Below, piece after piece: positions 32,770-42,049 of a stretch of DNA of 64,000 bases. Below the pieces are notes generated by a model. The model was given only the letters and a program-made list of their open reading frames with translations, did not search any database and was not told the DNA's origin. A program made the position numbers and the translations under genes. Location: the NCBI RefSeq assembly GCF_042432805.1, contig NZ_JBHLWO010000007.1, forward strand, positions 310,001-374,000, written 5' to 3'. How positions within the stretch are numbered: position 1 is the first letter of the stretch; the number at the start of each line of letters is the position of its first letter. The stretch is from Olivibacter oleidegradans. GTDB taxonomy: Bacteria > Bacteroidota > Bacteroidia > Sphingobacteriales > Sphingobacteriaceae.

Positions 32770-35043
32770 TTACTTGAGATCAAAGCGATCTGCATTCATC
32801 ACTTTGGTCCAGGCGGCAACGAAATCTTTCACAAACTTGTCTTTCCCATCCGAACTTCCATAGACTTCGGCAATGGCTCTCAGTTCCGCGTTTGAACCGA
32901 ATACCAGGTCGGCACGCGTGGCAGTCCATTTGGGCTGCCGCGTTGCGCGGTCGTAGCCTTCATACAGTTCCTGGTCTGGTGATGACGCTTTCCATGCTGT
33001 ACGCATATCGAGCAAATTTATAAAGAAATCGTTCGTTAATACACCGGGTGTTCTTGTAAAAACGCCGTGTGCGGATCCGTCGAAGTTTGTGTTCAGTACA
33101 CGCATACCGCCCATCAGTACCGTTAGCTCCGGAGCTGTAAGTCCTAACAATTGTGCTTTATCGATTAGCAGCGCTTCGGTAGGTATGGAGGATTTACTCT
33201 TGCGATAATTACGGAATCCATCAGCGGCAGGTTCTAAAAAGGCAATGGATTCGACATCAGTTTGCTCTTGCGAAGCATCCATTCGCCCCGGGTTAAATGG
33301 AACCGTGATGGCATGCCCCCCATCCTTCGCTGCCTTTTCGATGGAGGCGCATCCTGCCAACACAATCAGGTCAGCGAGTGATACTCTTCTTCCTCCCGGT
33401 TGCACGTTGTTGAATTCCCTTTGAATATTTTCCAAAGCGTGTAATACCTTTGTGAGCTGAGGGGGATTATTTACCGGCCAATCTTTTTGTGGTGCTAGGC
33501 GAATGCGAGCGCCGTTGGCACCCCCGCGTTTATCTGAATTGCGGAAAGTAGCGGCGGAAGCCCACGCGGTGGAAACTAATTCCGATACACTTAAGCCGGT
33601 AGCAAGAATTTTTGCTTTTAACATAACGATATCATTGGCGTCTACCAACGGATGGTCAACAGCGGGGATCGGATCCTGCCAGATTAATTCTTCTTTAGGT
33701 ACATCCGGGCCAAGGTAACGACTACGGGGTCCCATATCACGATGAGTCAATTTAAACCAGGCACGAGCGAAGGCATCTGCAAAAGCATCCGGATTTTCCA
33801 GAAAACGTCTTGATATCTTTTCAAAACCAGGATCAAGCCGTAGCGCAAGATCTGTGGTAAGCATGGTGGGCTTCCGCTTTTTTGTTGGATCAAAGGGGTC
33901 AGGAATAATGTCGCCCGCATCTTTCGCTACCCATTGATGCGCACCGGCCGGGCTTTTCGTTAATTCCCATTCAAAGGCAAAAAGATTTTCGAAAAAATTA
34001 TTGCTCCACTGCGTTGGTGTGGTTGTCCATATCACTTCCAATCCACTGGTAATGGTGTCTGGCCCTTTACCGCTACCATAGCTGTTATGCCAACCTAAAC
34101 CTTGCGATTCCAATCCTGCAGCTTCGGGTTCTTTTCCTACATGGGTTGCAGGTGCTGCCCCATGCGTTTTTCCAAAGCTGTGGCCTCCGGCAATCAGCGC
34201 AACAGTTTCTTCGTCATCCATGGCCATACGGCTAAAAGTGTCTCGTATGTCTTTTGCGGCGGCAATAGGATCCGGATTGCCATCTGGACCTTCAGGATTT
34301 ACATAGATCAGTCCCATCTGTACCGCTGCCAGCGGTTTTTCTAAGTCACGCGAGTGGATGTCACCATCCGCATCATCATCTGAAACCAGTACGCCATGAC
34401 CTTCCACGACACCTTCTGACCCGTGTGTATAACGTACGTCACCACCCAGCCACGTCGTTTCCGCTCCCCAATATACATCTTCTTCGGCTTCCCACATATC
34501 TTCGCGCCCACCCGCAAATCCAAAAGTTTTAAAACCCATTGATTCCAAGGCAATATTTCCGGCAAGGATCAATAAATCGGCCCATGAAATGTTACGACCA
34601 TATTTTTGTTTAATTGGCCAAAGCAATCGACGGGCTTTATCTAAGCTCACATTATCAGGCCAACTATTCAGTGGCGCGAAGCGCTGTTGTCCACCCCCCG
34701 CGCCACCGCGGCCATCACCTACACGGTAAGTGCCGGCGCTGTGCCAAGCCATGCGAATAAATAAGGGCCCATAGTGGCCAAAATCAGCTGGCCACCAGTC
34801 CTGTGAGTCGGTCATGAGAGCATGTAAATCCTGCTTTACCGCTTCGAGGTCCAGACTTTTAAATGCTTCGGCATAATTGAAATCGGGATCCATCGGATCG
34901 GATAGGGAAGAGTGTTGACGTAGAATGTTTAGTTTTAATTGATTAGGCCACCAATCTTGATTTCTGGTGCCACCGCCACCAACTGCTTGTTTTAATAATT
35001 TTTCGCCGTGAAATGGACATTTACTGATGTCTTTTGATTCCAT
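32770..35043 (-). CDS. katG: Catalase-peroxidase KatG
   Basis: Haem catalase-peroxidase of 757 residues, with the duplicated peroxidase fold. The distal site reads IRMAWHSAGTYRVGDGRGGA (Arg, Trp, His), the proximal site ALIAGGHSFGKTHGA (His ligand), and the Tyr and Met of the Trp-Tyr-Met crosslink are visible in LIYVNPEGPDG and in a later Met. The second half (about 440-757) is the degenerate domain. There is no signal peptide; the N-terminus is short and includes CPFHG. It is monocistronic with its own terminator, in keeping with an oxidative-stress gene. No OxyR gene is nearby. Confidence 0.97.
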   Translation of the reverse strand: MESKDISKCPFHGEKLLKQAVGGGGTRNQDWWPNQLKLNILRQHSSLSDPMDPDFNYAEAFKSLDLEAVKQDLHALMTDSQDWWPADFGHYGPLFIRMAWHSAGTYRVGDGRGGAGGGQQRFAPLNSWPDNVSLDKARRLLWPIKQKYGRNISWADLLILAGNIALESMGFKTFGFAGGREDMWEAEEDVYWGAETTWLGGDVRYTHGSEGVVEGHGVLVSDDDADGDIHSRDLEKPLAAVQMGLIYVNPEGPDGNPDPIAAAKDIRDTFSRMAMDDEETVALIAGGHSFGKTHGAAPATHVGKEPEAAGLESQGLGWHNSYGSGKGPDTITSGLEVIWTTTPTQWSNNFFENLFAFEWELTKSPAGAHQWVAKDAGDIIPDPFDPTKKRKPTMLTTDLALRLDPGFEKISRRFLENPDAFADAFARAWFKLTHRDMGPRSRYLGPDVPKEELIWQDPIPAVDHPLVDANDIVMLKAKILATGLSVSELVSTAWASAATFRNSDKRGGANGARIRLAPQKDWPVNNPPQLTKVLHALENIQREFNNVQPGGRRVSLADLIVLAGCASIEKAAKDGGHAITVPFNPGRMDASQEQTDVESIAFLEPAADGFRNYRKSKSSIPTEALLIDKAQLLGLTAPELTVLMGGMRVLNTNFDGSAHGVFTRTPGVLTNDFFINLLDMRTAWKASSPDQELYEGYDRATRQPKWTATRADLVFGSNAELRAIAEVYGSSDGKDKFVKDFVAAWTKVMNADRFDLK

Positions 35044-35352
35044 GTTAGAGATTTTGCGTTGAGAAAATAATTATTTATCACTTAAGTACTCGTACAAACG
35101 GACTACAGCTACTGGTTTCTTGTGGCTTGTTTATGTAATTGGCTAATAAAGTACGTGTCGTTTTCGCTGTAGACGCTAACAAAATTTTTAATTAAGTTGC
35201 GAATAAATATTTAAAGTAGCAAGTGTGTCTTTGGTTTTTTGAGTTGTTGAAACGTTGTGTGGTGACTAGTAGCCTCTGGTTTCTCAAATCACTTGTTGAG
35301 ATGGAGATACGAATAGCCACATGCTGAAATCCAACTGCTAGTAGCAGCCAAT
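35044..35352. other. katG upstream region, no gene seen
   Basis: A/T-rich intergenic DNA before katG (minus strand). It should hold the katG promoter and any peroxide-response site, but I could not place a clear consensus. No ORF or repeat was recognised apart from the small-RNA element that starts at 35353. Confidence 0.5.
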
Positions 35353-35437
35353 ATTGTCATGAAAATGTCGAATCGATTGCCGGGTCTAAAGTTTCGGTGA
35401 AAATAGTTTGTAATGTGTACTTTTTACACTATCTTTG
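35353..35437 (+). promoter_or_regulatory. Promoter of small-RNA element copy 2, with upstream box
   Basis: TTTG (35407-35410), 19 nt, then TATCTTTG (35430-35437), again an exact consensus. The upstream box at 35353-35376 contains TGTCGAATCGA at the same distance from the promoter as in copy 1. The intervening 35 nt vary much more than the box or core promoter. Confidence 0.8.
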
Positions 35438-35443
35438 TATCAT

Positions 35444-35507
35444 CATAATTTAGGTTTATAATTGGTTAGTTAAAAGTCTTCAATCTCCCCGGTTGAAGAC
35501 TTTTTTT
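35444..35507 (+). ncRNA. Putative small RNA, copy 2
   Basis: Same 64-nt predicted transcript as at 31490-31553, shifted by exactly 3,954 bp with no gaps. Terminator arms are 35472-35483 and 35493-35504, with T-run to 35507. It again lies before the 3' end of a convergent gene, here the MarR-GNAT gene that stops at 35569. Preservation of promoter, transcript and terminator but not the spacer upstream supports a functional RNA rather than a chance duplication. Confidence 0.7.
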
Positions 35508-35568
35508 GTAGTATCAATTTGCCCGAGTCACTATCGAAATAAGAATAATCTAGATAAAGTCCGACTAG

Positions 35569-36522
35569 CTAGGCACATATTAAGGACATCTGAATATTAC
35601 AGCGCTTATAGGGTGAGACGTGACCGGTAATTTTTTGGAAACCTAACTTATAATATAGATTAATAGCAGGCTTAAGGATCGTATTGCTTTCTAAATAAAG
35701 AGCTTTTGCGCCTATTTTACGCGCTTCGTTTATTGCCGATTGGCCGAGTAGATAGCCAATGTTCTTCCCTTGGGCTTTGGGAGATACCGCCATTTTTGCG
35801 AGTTCATAATCATAGTCTGGATCGTTCATTTTAATCAGTGCGCAAACACCCACCGGCTCGCCACGATATAAAGCTACGAAAATCTTACCTCCCGGGTTCA
35901 GGATGTATTGATCCGGATTTTCCAGCGCTTGGCGATCCGCTTCTTCAAGTTCAAAATAAGTGGAAATCCACTCTTCATTGAGTGTTTTGAAGGCAGTATG
36001 ATAAACGGGATTATATTTTACAATCGTTACATCTTTGCTTTCACGAATTTTTTTTTGCTCTATCACCCGTTTGTAGAGTGACTGCTGATCTAGCAGAAAT
36101 TCCCACTCTTCCATGGCTTCCCATAAATTATGCTGTGCAGTTGAAATCAGCGTGTCAATAGCAGCATTGACATCCGCATACTGATCTTTTATTTTGACGC
36201 CTAGCAGTCTTCCTTTTTTTGTCAGCGCGACTACATTTCTTCTTTTGTCGTCTGTTTTGCGGTTTTCCAATATCAAACCTGCAGCTGTCATCTCGCGGAT
36301 AATTTTGCTGACCGATGGTTGAGAGTGGCCGATTTTGTTAGCGATCTCACTAATGGTATTTTCACCTTCTTCTGCTAAGATGAAAAATGCCGGAAACCAC
36401 TTCGGTGCCAAATCGACGTCATATAACTTATAAATGCGAGCGGCATCTTCAGTAACTTTTGCTGTTAATAATCGCAGACGGCTTCCTAGCGCCATCTTTC
36501 CCGTTTTTTCGAATAAATCCAT
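35569..36522 (-). CDS. MarR-family regulator fused to a GNAT acetyltransferase
   Basis: A 317-residue fusion. Residues about 30-145 are a winged-helix MarR domain (DVDLAPKWFPAFFILAEEGENTISEIANKIGHSQPSVSKIIREMTAAGLILENRKTDDKRRNVVALTKKG, seen as separate blocks). Residues about 160-317 are a GNAT domain with the acetyl-CoA loop AVSPKAQGKNIGYLLGQ and LGFQKITGH. Such HTH-GNAT fusions are known in many bacteria. The substrate of the acetyltransferase is unknown. A good palindrome lies just upstream and suggests autoregulation. Some of the blocks above are quoted only in part of their length. Confidence 0.9.
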   Translation of the reverse strand: MDLFEKTGKMALGSRLRLLTAKVTEDAARIYKLYDVDLAPKWFPAFFILAEEGENTISEIANKIGHSQPSVSKIIREMTAAGLILENRKTDDKRRNVVALTKKGRLLGVKIKDQYADVNAAIDTLISTAQHNLWEAMEEWEFLLDQQSLYKRVIEQKKIRESKDVTIVKYNPVYHTAFKTLNEEWISTYFELEEADRQALENPDQYILNPGGKIFVALYRGEPVGVCALIKMNDPDYDYELAKMAVSPKAQGKNIGYLLGQSAINEARKIGAKALYLESNTILKPAINLYYKLGFQKITGHVSPYKRCNIQMSLICA

Positions 36523-36535
36523 TTTGAATAACTAA

Positions 36536-36555
36536 TTACATAACCAGTTATGCAA
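36536..36555. promoter_or_regulatory. Probable MarR-type autoregulatory operator
   Basis: TTACATAAC-CA-GTTATGCAA (36536-36555) is an inverted repeat matching at 8 of 9 positions per arm. Its centre is 23 bp upstream of the MarR-GNAT start, the usual size and place for a MarR binding site. Confidence 0.6.
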
Positions 36556-36608
36556 ATATAAAGAAAGATTTTTTAAAATTAATAATAGGCATGCTTTCCG
36601 ATCTGAAA

Positions 36609-37403
36609 CTACTGCTGAAAATGTGCTGCTTCTTCTACAATATCTCCGAATTCGCAAATGACGACTTTCTTACCAAGCTTATCATCGTTAATGAAACGAA
36701 ATGTTAAGTCTCTTTCCTTCATAAAAAATACACCTTCAGTTTCTGGATAGATTTCGAAACTTTTCGAACCGATTGTTAAGCTCAAATGCTTGTCTTTCAC
36801 ACTAACTTTTATCTCGCCACTTTGCGGTCCTTTGTAAGTGCCTTCGTATGATTGAAGCATTTTGCGTGTTAATGTGATTTCTTTTCTCCTATTGATATAT
36901 TTCGCTGGCCCGTGGTCATAACTTAAAACTCGACTCATAAGCCACTTCCCATTGCGTAATAACCATAAATTGGCAAAAAGGGCACGTCCGTCTAGGCGCT
37001 CATTTTTGTTTTCTTCTTTTAGATAAAAGATATGTTCTCCCGTAATCAACGCACCATATATCGAATCGACAGAACGTAACAGATGGATTTGTACGGTTCC
37101 GTCAATCGGCTCGCGCCGCAATCTAAAAGTTGAACTACAGAGGTTATTCTTTATGCTTGCGATCATGGCTGCTTTTCCCAGCGTAACGCCACCTTTATCA
37201 TGATAAAACTCGATATCATCACTGATCAGTTGGCTTTGAAGTTTAATGTCACAGGTATTATATCCATGCCAGAAAAGACTATCTTGTTTAAGTATCTGTA
37301 TTTCGATGTCTTTTGCCTGATTCTGAGCAATTGCTTCTTGAAACAAAAGGACAAGTAAAATAGGAAAAGATACAAGCGTGATGTTGTGTTTTAGGTATTC
37401 CAT
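36609..37403 (-). CDS. Secreted NTF2-like (DUF4440) protein with C-terminal DUF3471-like domain
   Basis: A 264-residue exported protein. Signal peptide about 1-27 (FPILLVLLFQEAIAQ). Residues about 30-165 are an NTF2/SnoaL-like DUF4440 domain (IQILKQDSLFWHGYNTCDIKLQSQLISDDIEFYHDKGG, WLLRNGKWLMSRVLSYDH, quoted as separate parts). Residues 175-258 resemble the small DUF3471-like beta domain (QSYEGTYKGP, KDKHLSLTIGS, TFRFI) found behind esterases and serine hydrolases. Function unknown. It is divergent from the RND efflux operon, 217 bp away. Confidence 0.78.
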   Translation of the reverse strand: MEYLKHNITLVSFPILLVLLFQEAIAQNQAKDIEIQILKQDSLFWHGYNTCDIKLQSQLISDDIEFYHDKGGVTLGKAAMIASIKNNLCSSTFRLRREPIDGTVQIHLLRSVDSIYGALITGEHIFYLKEENKNERLDGRALFANLWLLRNGKWLMSRVLSYDHGPAKYINRRKEITLTRKMLQSYEGTYKGPQSGEIKVSVKDKHLSLTIGSKSFEIYPETEGVFFMKERDLTFRFINDDKLGKKVVICEFGDIVEEAAHFQQ

Positions 37404-37535
37404 ATTCTTGACTGAAGTATTGCTTATAGACTCCTGTATTATTGATTTGTTTCAATACCAGTACAGTTAGTAATCGGTTTTTATTTATATGTCATTAATT
37501 GCAATGGAGACTATCTAAAATGATTTTCATTTTAC

Positions 37536-37586
37536 ATAATAAACAAAGTATTTACTTTGTTTATTATTCTTTTGTCTATACCTTTG
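37536..37586 (+). promoter_or_regulatory. RND operon promoter overlapped by a perfect 32-nt palindrome
   Basis: ATAATAAACAAAGTA (37536-37550), TT, then the exact reverse complement (37553-37567). The -33 element TTTG (37556-37559) is inside the right arm, and TACCTTTG (37579-37586) is the -7 element 19 nt later. A repressor bound here would block RNA polymerase, as TetR/AcrR-type regulators do. No such regulator gene lies next to the operon. Confidence 0.8.
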
Positions 37587-37620
37587 AGGTCATATTGAAT
37601 AAGGGAAAAAATGAAATAAC

Positions 37621-38766
37621 ATGGAGTACACTTACCATATTGGCATGGCTGGAATAGTGCTTGCCTTGCTAAGTGGCTGCGGGCAGGGCAGCCAATCTAC
37701 TACCCCTGCCACATTACAGGAATTTGATGTGATGACCGTTGCACCGCGTGATGCTGAGTTGTATTTTGACCACCCGGCTACGGTGCGAGGCCAGCAAAAT
37801 GTGGAGATTCGTCCTAAAATAGATGGTTATATTGCGGAGATACTGGTAGATGAGGGTGCGCAAGTAAAGAAAGGCCAGCTATTATTCCGTATTAGCAACC
37901 CGCAATATGAGCAGGAAGTGCTTACTGCCCAGGCCGCTGTTAAACGAGCCGACGCTGCCGTTAATACCGCGAAGATGCAGATTGCAAAAACGGAGCCTTT
38001 AGTGAAAAAGGAGATAATCAGCGAATACGAGCTGCAATCAGCTCACTTAGAATTGGAAGCGAGGCAGGCAGAATTGGCCCAAGCAAAAGCAGCGCTGCAA
38101 AATGCACAAACCAACCTCGGTTATACAATTATCCGCAGCCCTGCTGATGGTGTTATCGGCACACTTCCGTACAAAATCGGAAGTTTGGTAAGCAGTACCA
38201 GTGAAGAAGCGTTGACGGTACTGTCAGATATTTCCAATATTCATGTTTACTTTTCCTTCTCCGAAAAACAGTTTCTTGAACTAATCGATAATCCTAAAGA
38301 TCAACCTATTATTCACGATGTGTTAAAACGAATACCTCCTGCGCAATTAATATTAGCAAACGGACGCGTTTACACAGAAAGGGGTAGTATAGAGACCACC
38401 GGCGGTTTGATCAATACGGGCACAGGTGCCATTGCCATGCGTGCACTTTTTCCCAATAAGGCCGGAATGATCCGCAGCGGGAGCAGCGCTACGCTTCGTA
38501 TTGCCCGCCCAATAGAGGATGCACTTATTGTACCGGCAAAGGCCACCTTTGAGGTACAGGGGAAAAAGTTTGTAATGACCGTTGATAGCGCCAATACGGC
38601 ACACTCGGTTGAAATCACCGTGAATGTACTGCCTGTTGGTGATGCTTTTGTTGTAAACAGTGGTTTGCATAGTGGAGACCGCATCGTAATGAAAGATGTA
38701 GGGGCAATTAAAGACGGTGATAAAATAAAACCTAGAAATCAAGTAGCTATTACAACCAAGCGATAA
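37621..38766 (+). CDS. RND efflux periplasmic adaptor (membrane fusion protein), lipoprotein
   Basis: AcrA/MexA-type adaptor of 381 residues joining the inner-membrane pump to the outer-membrane channel. Signal and lipobox are LALLSGC (Cys20). Landmarks are the lipoyl halves VEIRPKIDGYIAEILVDEGAQVKKGQLLF and LGYTIIRSPADGVIGTLPYKIGSLV, with a coiled-coil hairpin at about 90-150 between them. The beta-barrel and membrane-proximal domains follow (GGLINTGTGAIAMRALFPN, VPAKATFEVQGKKFVMTV). First gene of a three- or four-gene operon; AcrB-type pump begins 76 bp later. Confidence 0.93.
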   Translation: MEYTYHIGMAGIVLALLSGCGQGSQSTTPATLQEFDVMTVAPRDAELYFDHPATVRGQQNVEIRPKIDGYIAEILVDEGAQVKKGQLLFRISNPQYEQEVLTAQAAVKRADAAVNTAKMQIAKTEPLVKKEIISEYELQSAHLELEARQAELAQAKAALQNAQTNLGYTIIRSPADGVIGTLPYKIGSLVSSTSEEALTVLSDISNIHVYFSFSEKQFLELIDNPKDQPIIHDVLKRIPPAQLILANGRVYTERGSIETTGGLINTGTGAIAMRALFPNKAGMIRSGSSATLRIARPIEDALIVPAKATFEVQGKKFVMTVDSANTAHSVEITVNVLPVGDAFVVNSGLHSGDRIVMKDVGAIKDGDKIKPRNQVAITTKR

Positions 38767-38842
38767 AAAATGTCGCTTTTTTGGGTAACGGCATCCTTAA
38801 CAGCATGCCCTAGCCACTGCTTTACCTTTAAATTTTGAAATC

Positions 38843-41800
38843 ATGTTAAAGAAATTTGTGGACAATCCGGTGCTATCGACCGTTATATCCATTATCATAG
38901 TTATACTCGGACTGTTGGGATTAACTACGCTTCCAATTTCACAATATCCTGAGATTGCGCCGCCAACGGTGCAGGTAACGGCTTCTTATCAGGGCGCCAA
39001 TGCCGACGTGGTTATGAAAAGTGTTATCATTCCTTTGGAAGAACAGATCAATGGCGTAGAACATATGACCTATATGACTTCCAAAGCGAGTAACGATGGA
39101 ACGGCCGTTATTACCGTTAATTTTGAACAGGGCACGGATCCCGACCTAGCGGCTGTGAATGTGCAGAATCGGGTGGCAAAGGCAACGGGTGTAATGCCGG
39201 CGGAGGTGATCAAAACGGGAATTACGACCACCAAAAAACTGAATGCGGAGATCTTCGGTTTCTTGATTTACAGCGAAAACAACTCGTACGATGTCAATTT
39301 TCTTGATAACTATATGCGTATCAATATTGTACCGGAGCTGAAACGTATACCGGGCGTCGCCGATGTGCAAGTATGGAGCGATCAAACTTACTCGATGCGT
39401 ATTTGGTTAAAGCCGGATGTCATGGCTTCTTACGGATTGGTACCGGATGATGTATTAGCAGCCCTCGCTGAACAGAACCTAGAGGCAGCTCCCGGAAAGT
39501 TAGGTGAAAACAGTAGTAAAACCTTTGAATATGTACTCAAATATACCGGGCGATTGGAAAAACCGGAACAATTTGAAGATATTGTACTGCGAGCAACTCG
39601 GGATGGACAGCTGCTTCGCCTGAAAGATGTTGCTACCGTCGAGCTCGGTGCCTTTAGTTATAATACCGATCTTACTGCCCACGGTTTCCCTTCGTCAGGT
39701 GGAGCTATTAGCCAGTCTGCAGGTGCGAATGCGCACGAGATCAATGAGCGGATTGTTGAGATGCTCAAAAAAGCGGAAGCTGATTTCCCTTCGGGGGTTA
39801 AGTGGACGACTTTTATTAATGTGAACAGTTTTCTGGATGCCTCGATTGCTAAGTTGGTTCAAACACTCGTAGAAGCCTTTATCTTGGTGTTTATTATTGT
39901 TTTTATTTTTCTACAGGATTTTCGTTCAACATTGATCCCGGCAATTGCCGTGCCTGTAGCGATTATAGGAACGTTCTTTTTCTTAAAAATATTTGGCTTC
40001 ACCCTGAACCTGCTTACTTTATTCGCATTGGTGTTAGCCATTGGTATTGTCGTGGATGATGCGATAGTTGTTGTGGAGGCGGTTCATGCCAAGATTAGTC
40101 AGGGAGCAAAGTCGGCACGAAAGGCCACCTTACATGCGATGAACGAAATTAGCTCGGCCATTATCTCCATTACACTGATTATGGCAGCCGTTTTTGTCCC
40201 GGTTACTTTCATTCAAGGATCTGCGGGCGTATTTTATAAACAATTTGGAATTACCTTGGCTGTCGCCATCATCATTTCCGCAGTGAATGCACTGACTTTA
40301 AGTCCGGCACTTTGTGCCTTGTTTCTAAAATCTCATGAAGTAACAGATGAAGCGCATACAAAAAAAAATTGGTTGCGGCGTTTCTTTATCATGTTCAATA
40401 CTGCTTTTGCGGCGTTAAGCGATCGATATATTCGTTCTGTAAAGCTGCTTATCAAGCATAAGTGGCTTGCCATAGGCGGTATCGTGTTATTCTCTACGCT
40501 GCTCATCTTTTTTTTGAAAACCACGCCAACAGGATTTGTTCCTAACGAAGATTCGGGTGCAATTTACGGCGATATTATCTTACCGCCTGCATCGACACTG
40601 GAGCAGACAACTAGGATAGCCAACGAGGTCGATAGCATCGCACGAAGTATGCCCGAAGTGGAACTTAGCTCCCGTTTGGTAGGCATGAACCTAATAAGTG
40701 GGACTGGAGGCTCTTATGGTGCAATGTTTATCGCACTTAAACCTTGGAAAGAACGGACCGGTGAAGGCCAAGACATCAACAGCTTGGTAGAAAAGTTATT
40801 CGCTAAGACAAGGCATATTCGTGGAGCAAATATCATTTTCTTTGCGGCTCCCACCCTACAGGGTTTCGGTAATAATAGCGGTTTTGAAATTCAGTTACTG
40901 GATAAAACCGGCGGTACCTACGAACATTTTGGAGCTGCTGCTGGTAAATTTATGGCAGGCCTGAGCAAGCGCCCGGAGATTATGTATGCTGCCACACCCT
41001 TTAATACCAATTTACCGCAATATCAGGTGAAGGTTAACGTTCCTTTGGCTAAGGAGGCAGGGGTAGATGTTGGCGGTTTATTAAGGACTTTGCAGGGATA
41101 TATGGGCGGAATCTATGCATCCGATTTTAATCGTTTTGGTAAACAATACAAAGTACTCGTTCAATCCAACCCTAGTTACCGTGCAGAGGAAGCAGATCTG
41201 GAAAAAATCTACGTGCGAAATGATAACGGAGAAATGGCGCCTATTTCCACGTTTGTAACGCTAGAACGTACCAGTGGCCCGGAGTTCATTAATCGTTTCA
41301 ACTTATACACTTCGGCTACCGTAAATGGAGCTCCCAATCCCGGTTATAGTTCAGGTGACGCTATTCGCGCCATACAAGAGGTCGCTCAGGAAACACTGCC
41401 GAGGGGGACTGATTTTGATTATAGTGCCTTGACGAGGGAAGAGATTAATAGTGGTAATCAGACACTGATGATATTTGGGCTTTGTCTCATTTTTGTCTAC
41501 TTTCTGCTCAGCGCCCAGTACAAAAGCTATATCCTTCCATTTGCTGTACTGTTATCCCTACCAATAGGTCTGGCAGGAGCCTTTTTGTTTGCACGCCTAG
41601 GAGGGCTTGATAATAATATTTTTCTTCAGATCAGTCTAATTATGCTTATTGGATTGTTGGCTAAGAATGCCATTTTGATCGTGGAGTTTTCCGTCCAGCG
41701 TCGTAACAGTGGTTTAAGTTTAGTGCGTGCAGCGATATCGGGTGCTTCGGCTAGGCTACGGCCTATTCTGATGACGTCTTTTGCCTTTGTTTTTGGATTA

Positions 41801-42022
41801 TTGCCTTTAATGCTGGCTTCGGGAGTGGGGGCTTTAAGCAATCGGTCCATTGGCACTGCCGCGGTGGGAGGTATGTTGATAGGTACCGTGTTCGGTATTT
41901 TCGTGATTCCGACACTGTTTGTTATGTTCCAGGCGTTGCATGAGCGCCTTAGCGGACGAACGATCAGGGAACAAAAAGAAGACAATTGGGAGAAAAAAGT
42001 GATGGAAGCGCCATCGTTATAA
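38843..42022 (+). CDS. RND efflux pump, AcrB/HAE1 family
   Basis: Inner-membrane proton-driven drug exporter of 1059 residues, standard for HAE1 pumps. TM1 begins MLKKFVDNPVLSTVISIIIV; the porter domain repeats QVTASYQGANADVVMKSV and VPLAKEAGVD; TM4 has VLAIGIVVDDAIVVVEAVH with the Asp-Asp proton relay; late helices include LIGLLAKNAILIVEFSV and ILMTSFAFVFGLLPLMLASG. It follows the adaptor gene by 76 bp and precedes the channel by 27 bp. Substrates cannot be deduced, but the class exports lipophilic drugs, dyes and detergents. Confidence 0.95.
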   Translation: MLKKFVDNPVLSTVISIIIVILGLLGLTTLPISQYPEIAPPTVQVTASYQGANADVVMKSVIIPLEEQINGVEHMTYMTSKASNDGTAVITVNFEQGTDPDLAAVNVQNRVAKATGVMPAEVIKTGITTTKKLNAEIFGFLIYSENNSYDVNFLDNYMRINIVPELKRIPGVADVQVWSDQTYSMRIWLKPDVMASYGLVPDDVLAALAEQNLEAAPGKLGENSSKTFEYVLKYTGRLEKPEQFEDIVLRATRDGQLLRLKDVATVELGAFSYNTDLTAHGFPSSGGAISQSAGANAHEINERIVEMLKKAEADFPSGVKWTTFINVNSFLDASIAKLVQTLVEAFILVFIIVFIFLQDFRSTLIPAIAVPVAIIGTFFFLKIFGFTLNLLTLFALVLAIGIVVDDAIVVVEAVHAKISQGAKSARKATLHAMNEISSAIISITLIMAAVFVPVTFIQGSAGVFYKQFGITLAVAIIISAVNALTLSPALCALFLKSHEVTDEAHTKKNWLRRFFIMFNTAFAALSDRYIRSVKLLIKHKWLAIGGIVLFSTLLIFFLKTTPTGFVPNEDSGAIYGDIILPPASTLEQTTRIANEVDSIARSMPEVELSSRLVGMNLISGTGGSYGAMFIALKPWKERTGEGQDINSLVEKLFAKTRHIRGANIIFFAAPTLQGFGNNSGFEIQLLDKTGGTYEHFGAAAGKFMAGLSKRPEIMYAATPFNTNLPQYQVKVNVPLAKEAGVDVGGLLRTLQGYMGGIYASDFNRFGKQYKVLVQSNPSYRAEEADLEKIYVRNDNGEMAPISTFVTLERTSGPEFINRFNLYTSATVNGAPNPGYSSGDAIRAIQEVAQETLPRGTDFDYSALTREEINSGNQTLMIFGLCLIFVYFLLSAQYKSYILPFAVLLSLPIGLAGAFLFARLGGLDNNIFLQISLIMLIGLLAKNAILIVEFSVQRRNSGLSLVRAAISGASARLRPILMTSFAFVFGLLPLMLASGVGALSNRSIGTAAVGGMLIGTVFGIFVIPTLFVMFQALHERLSGRTIREQKEDNWEKKVMEAPSL

Positions 42023-42049
42023 GTTTAGGGAATTGATAATAGGAAAATC

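Noticed and set aside
31399..35507. Paired repeats as ends of a transposon
   Set aside because: They are direct, carry promoter and terminator, and there is no transposase, inverted terminus or target duplication.
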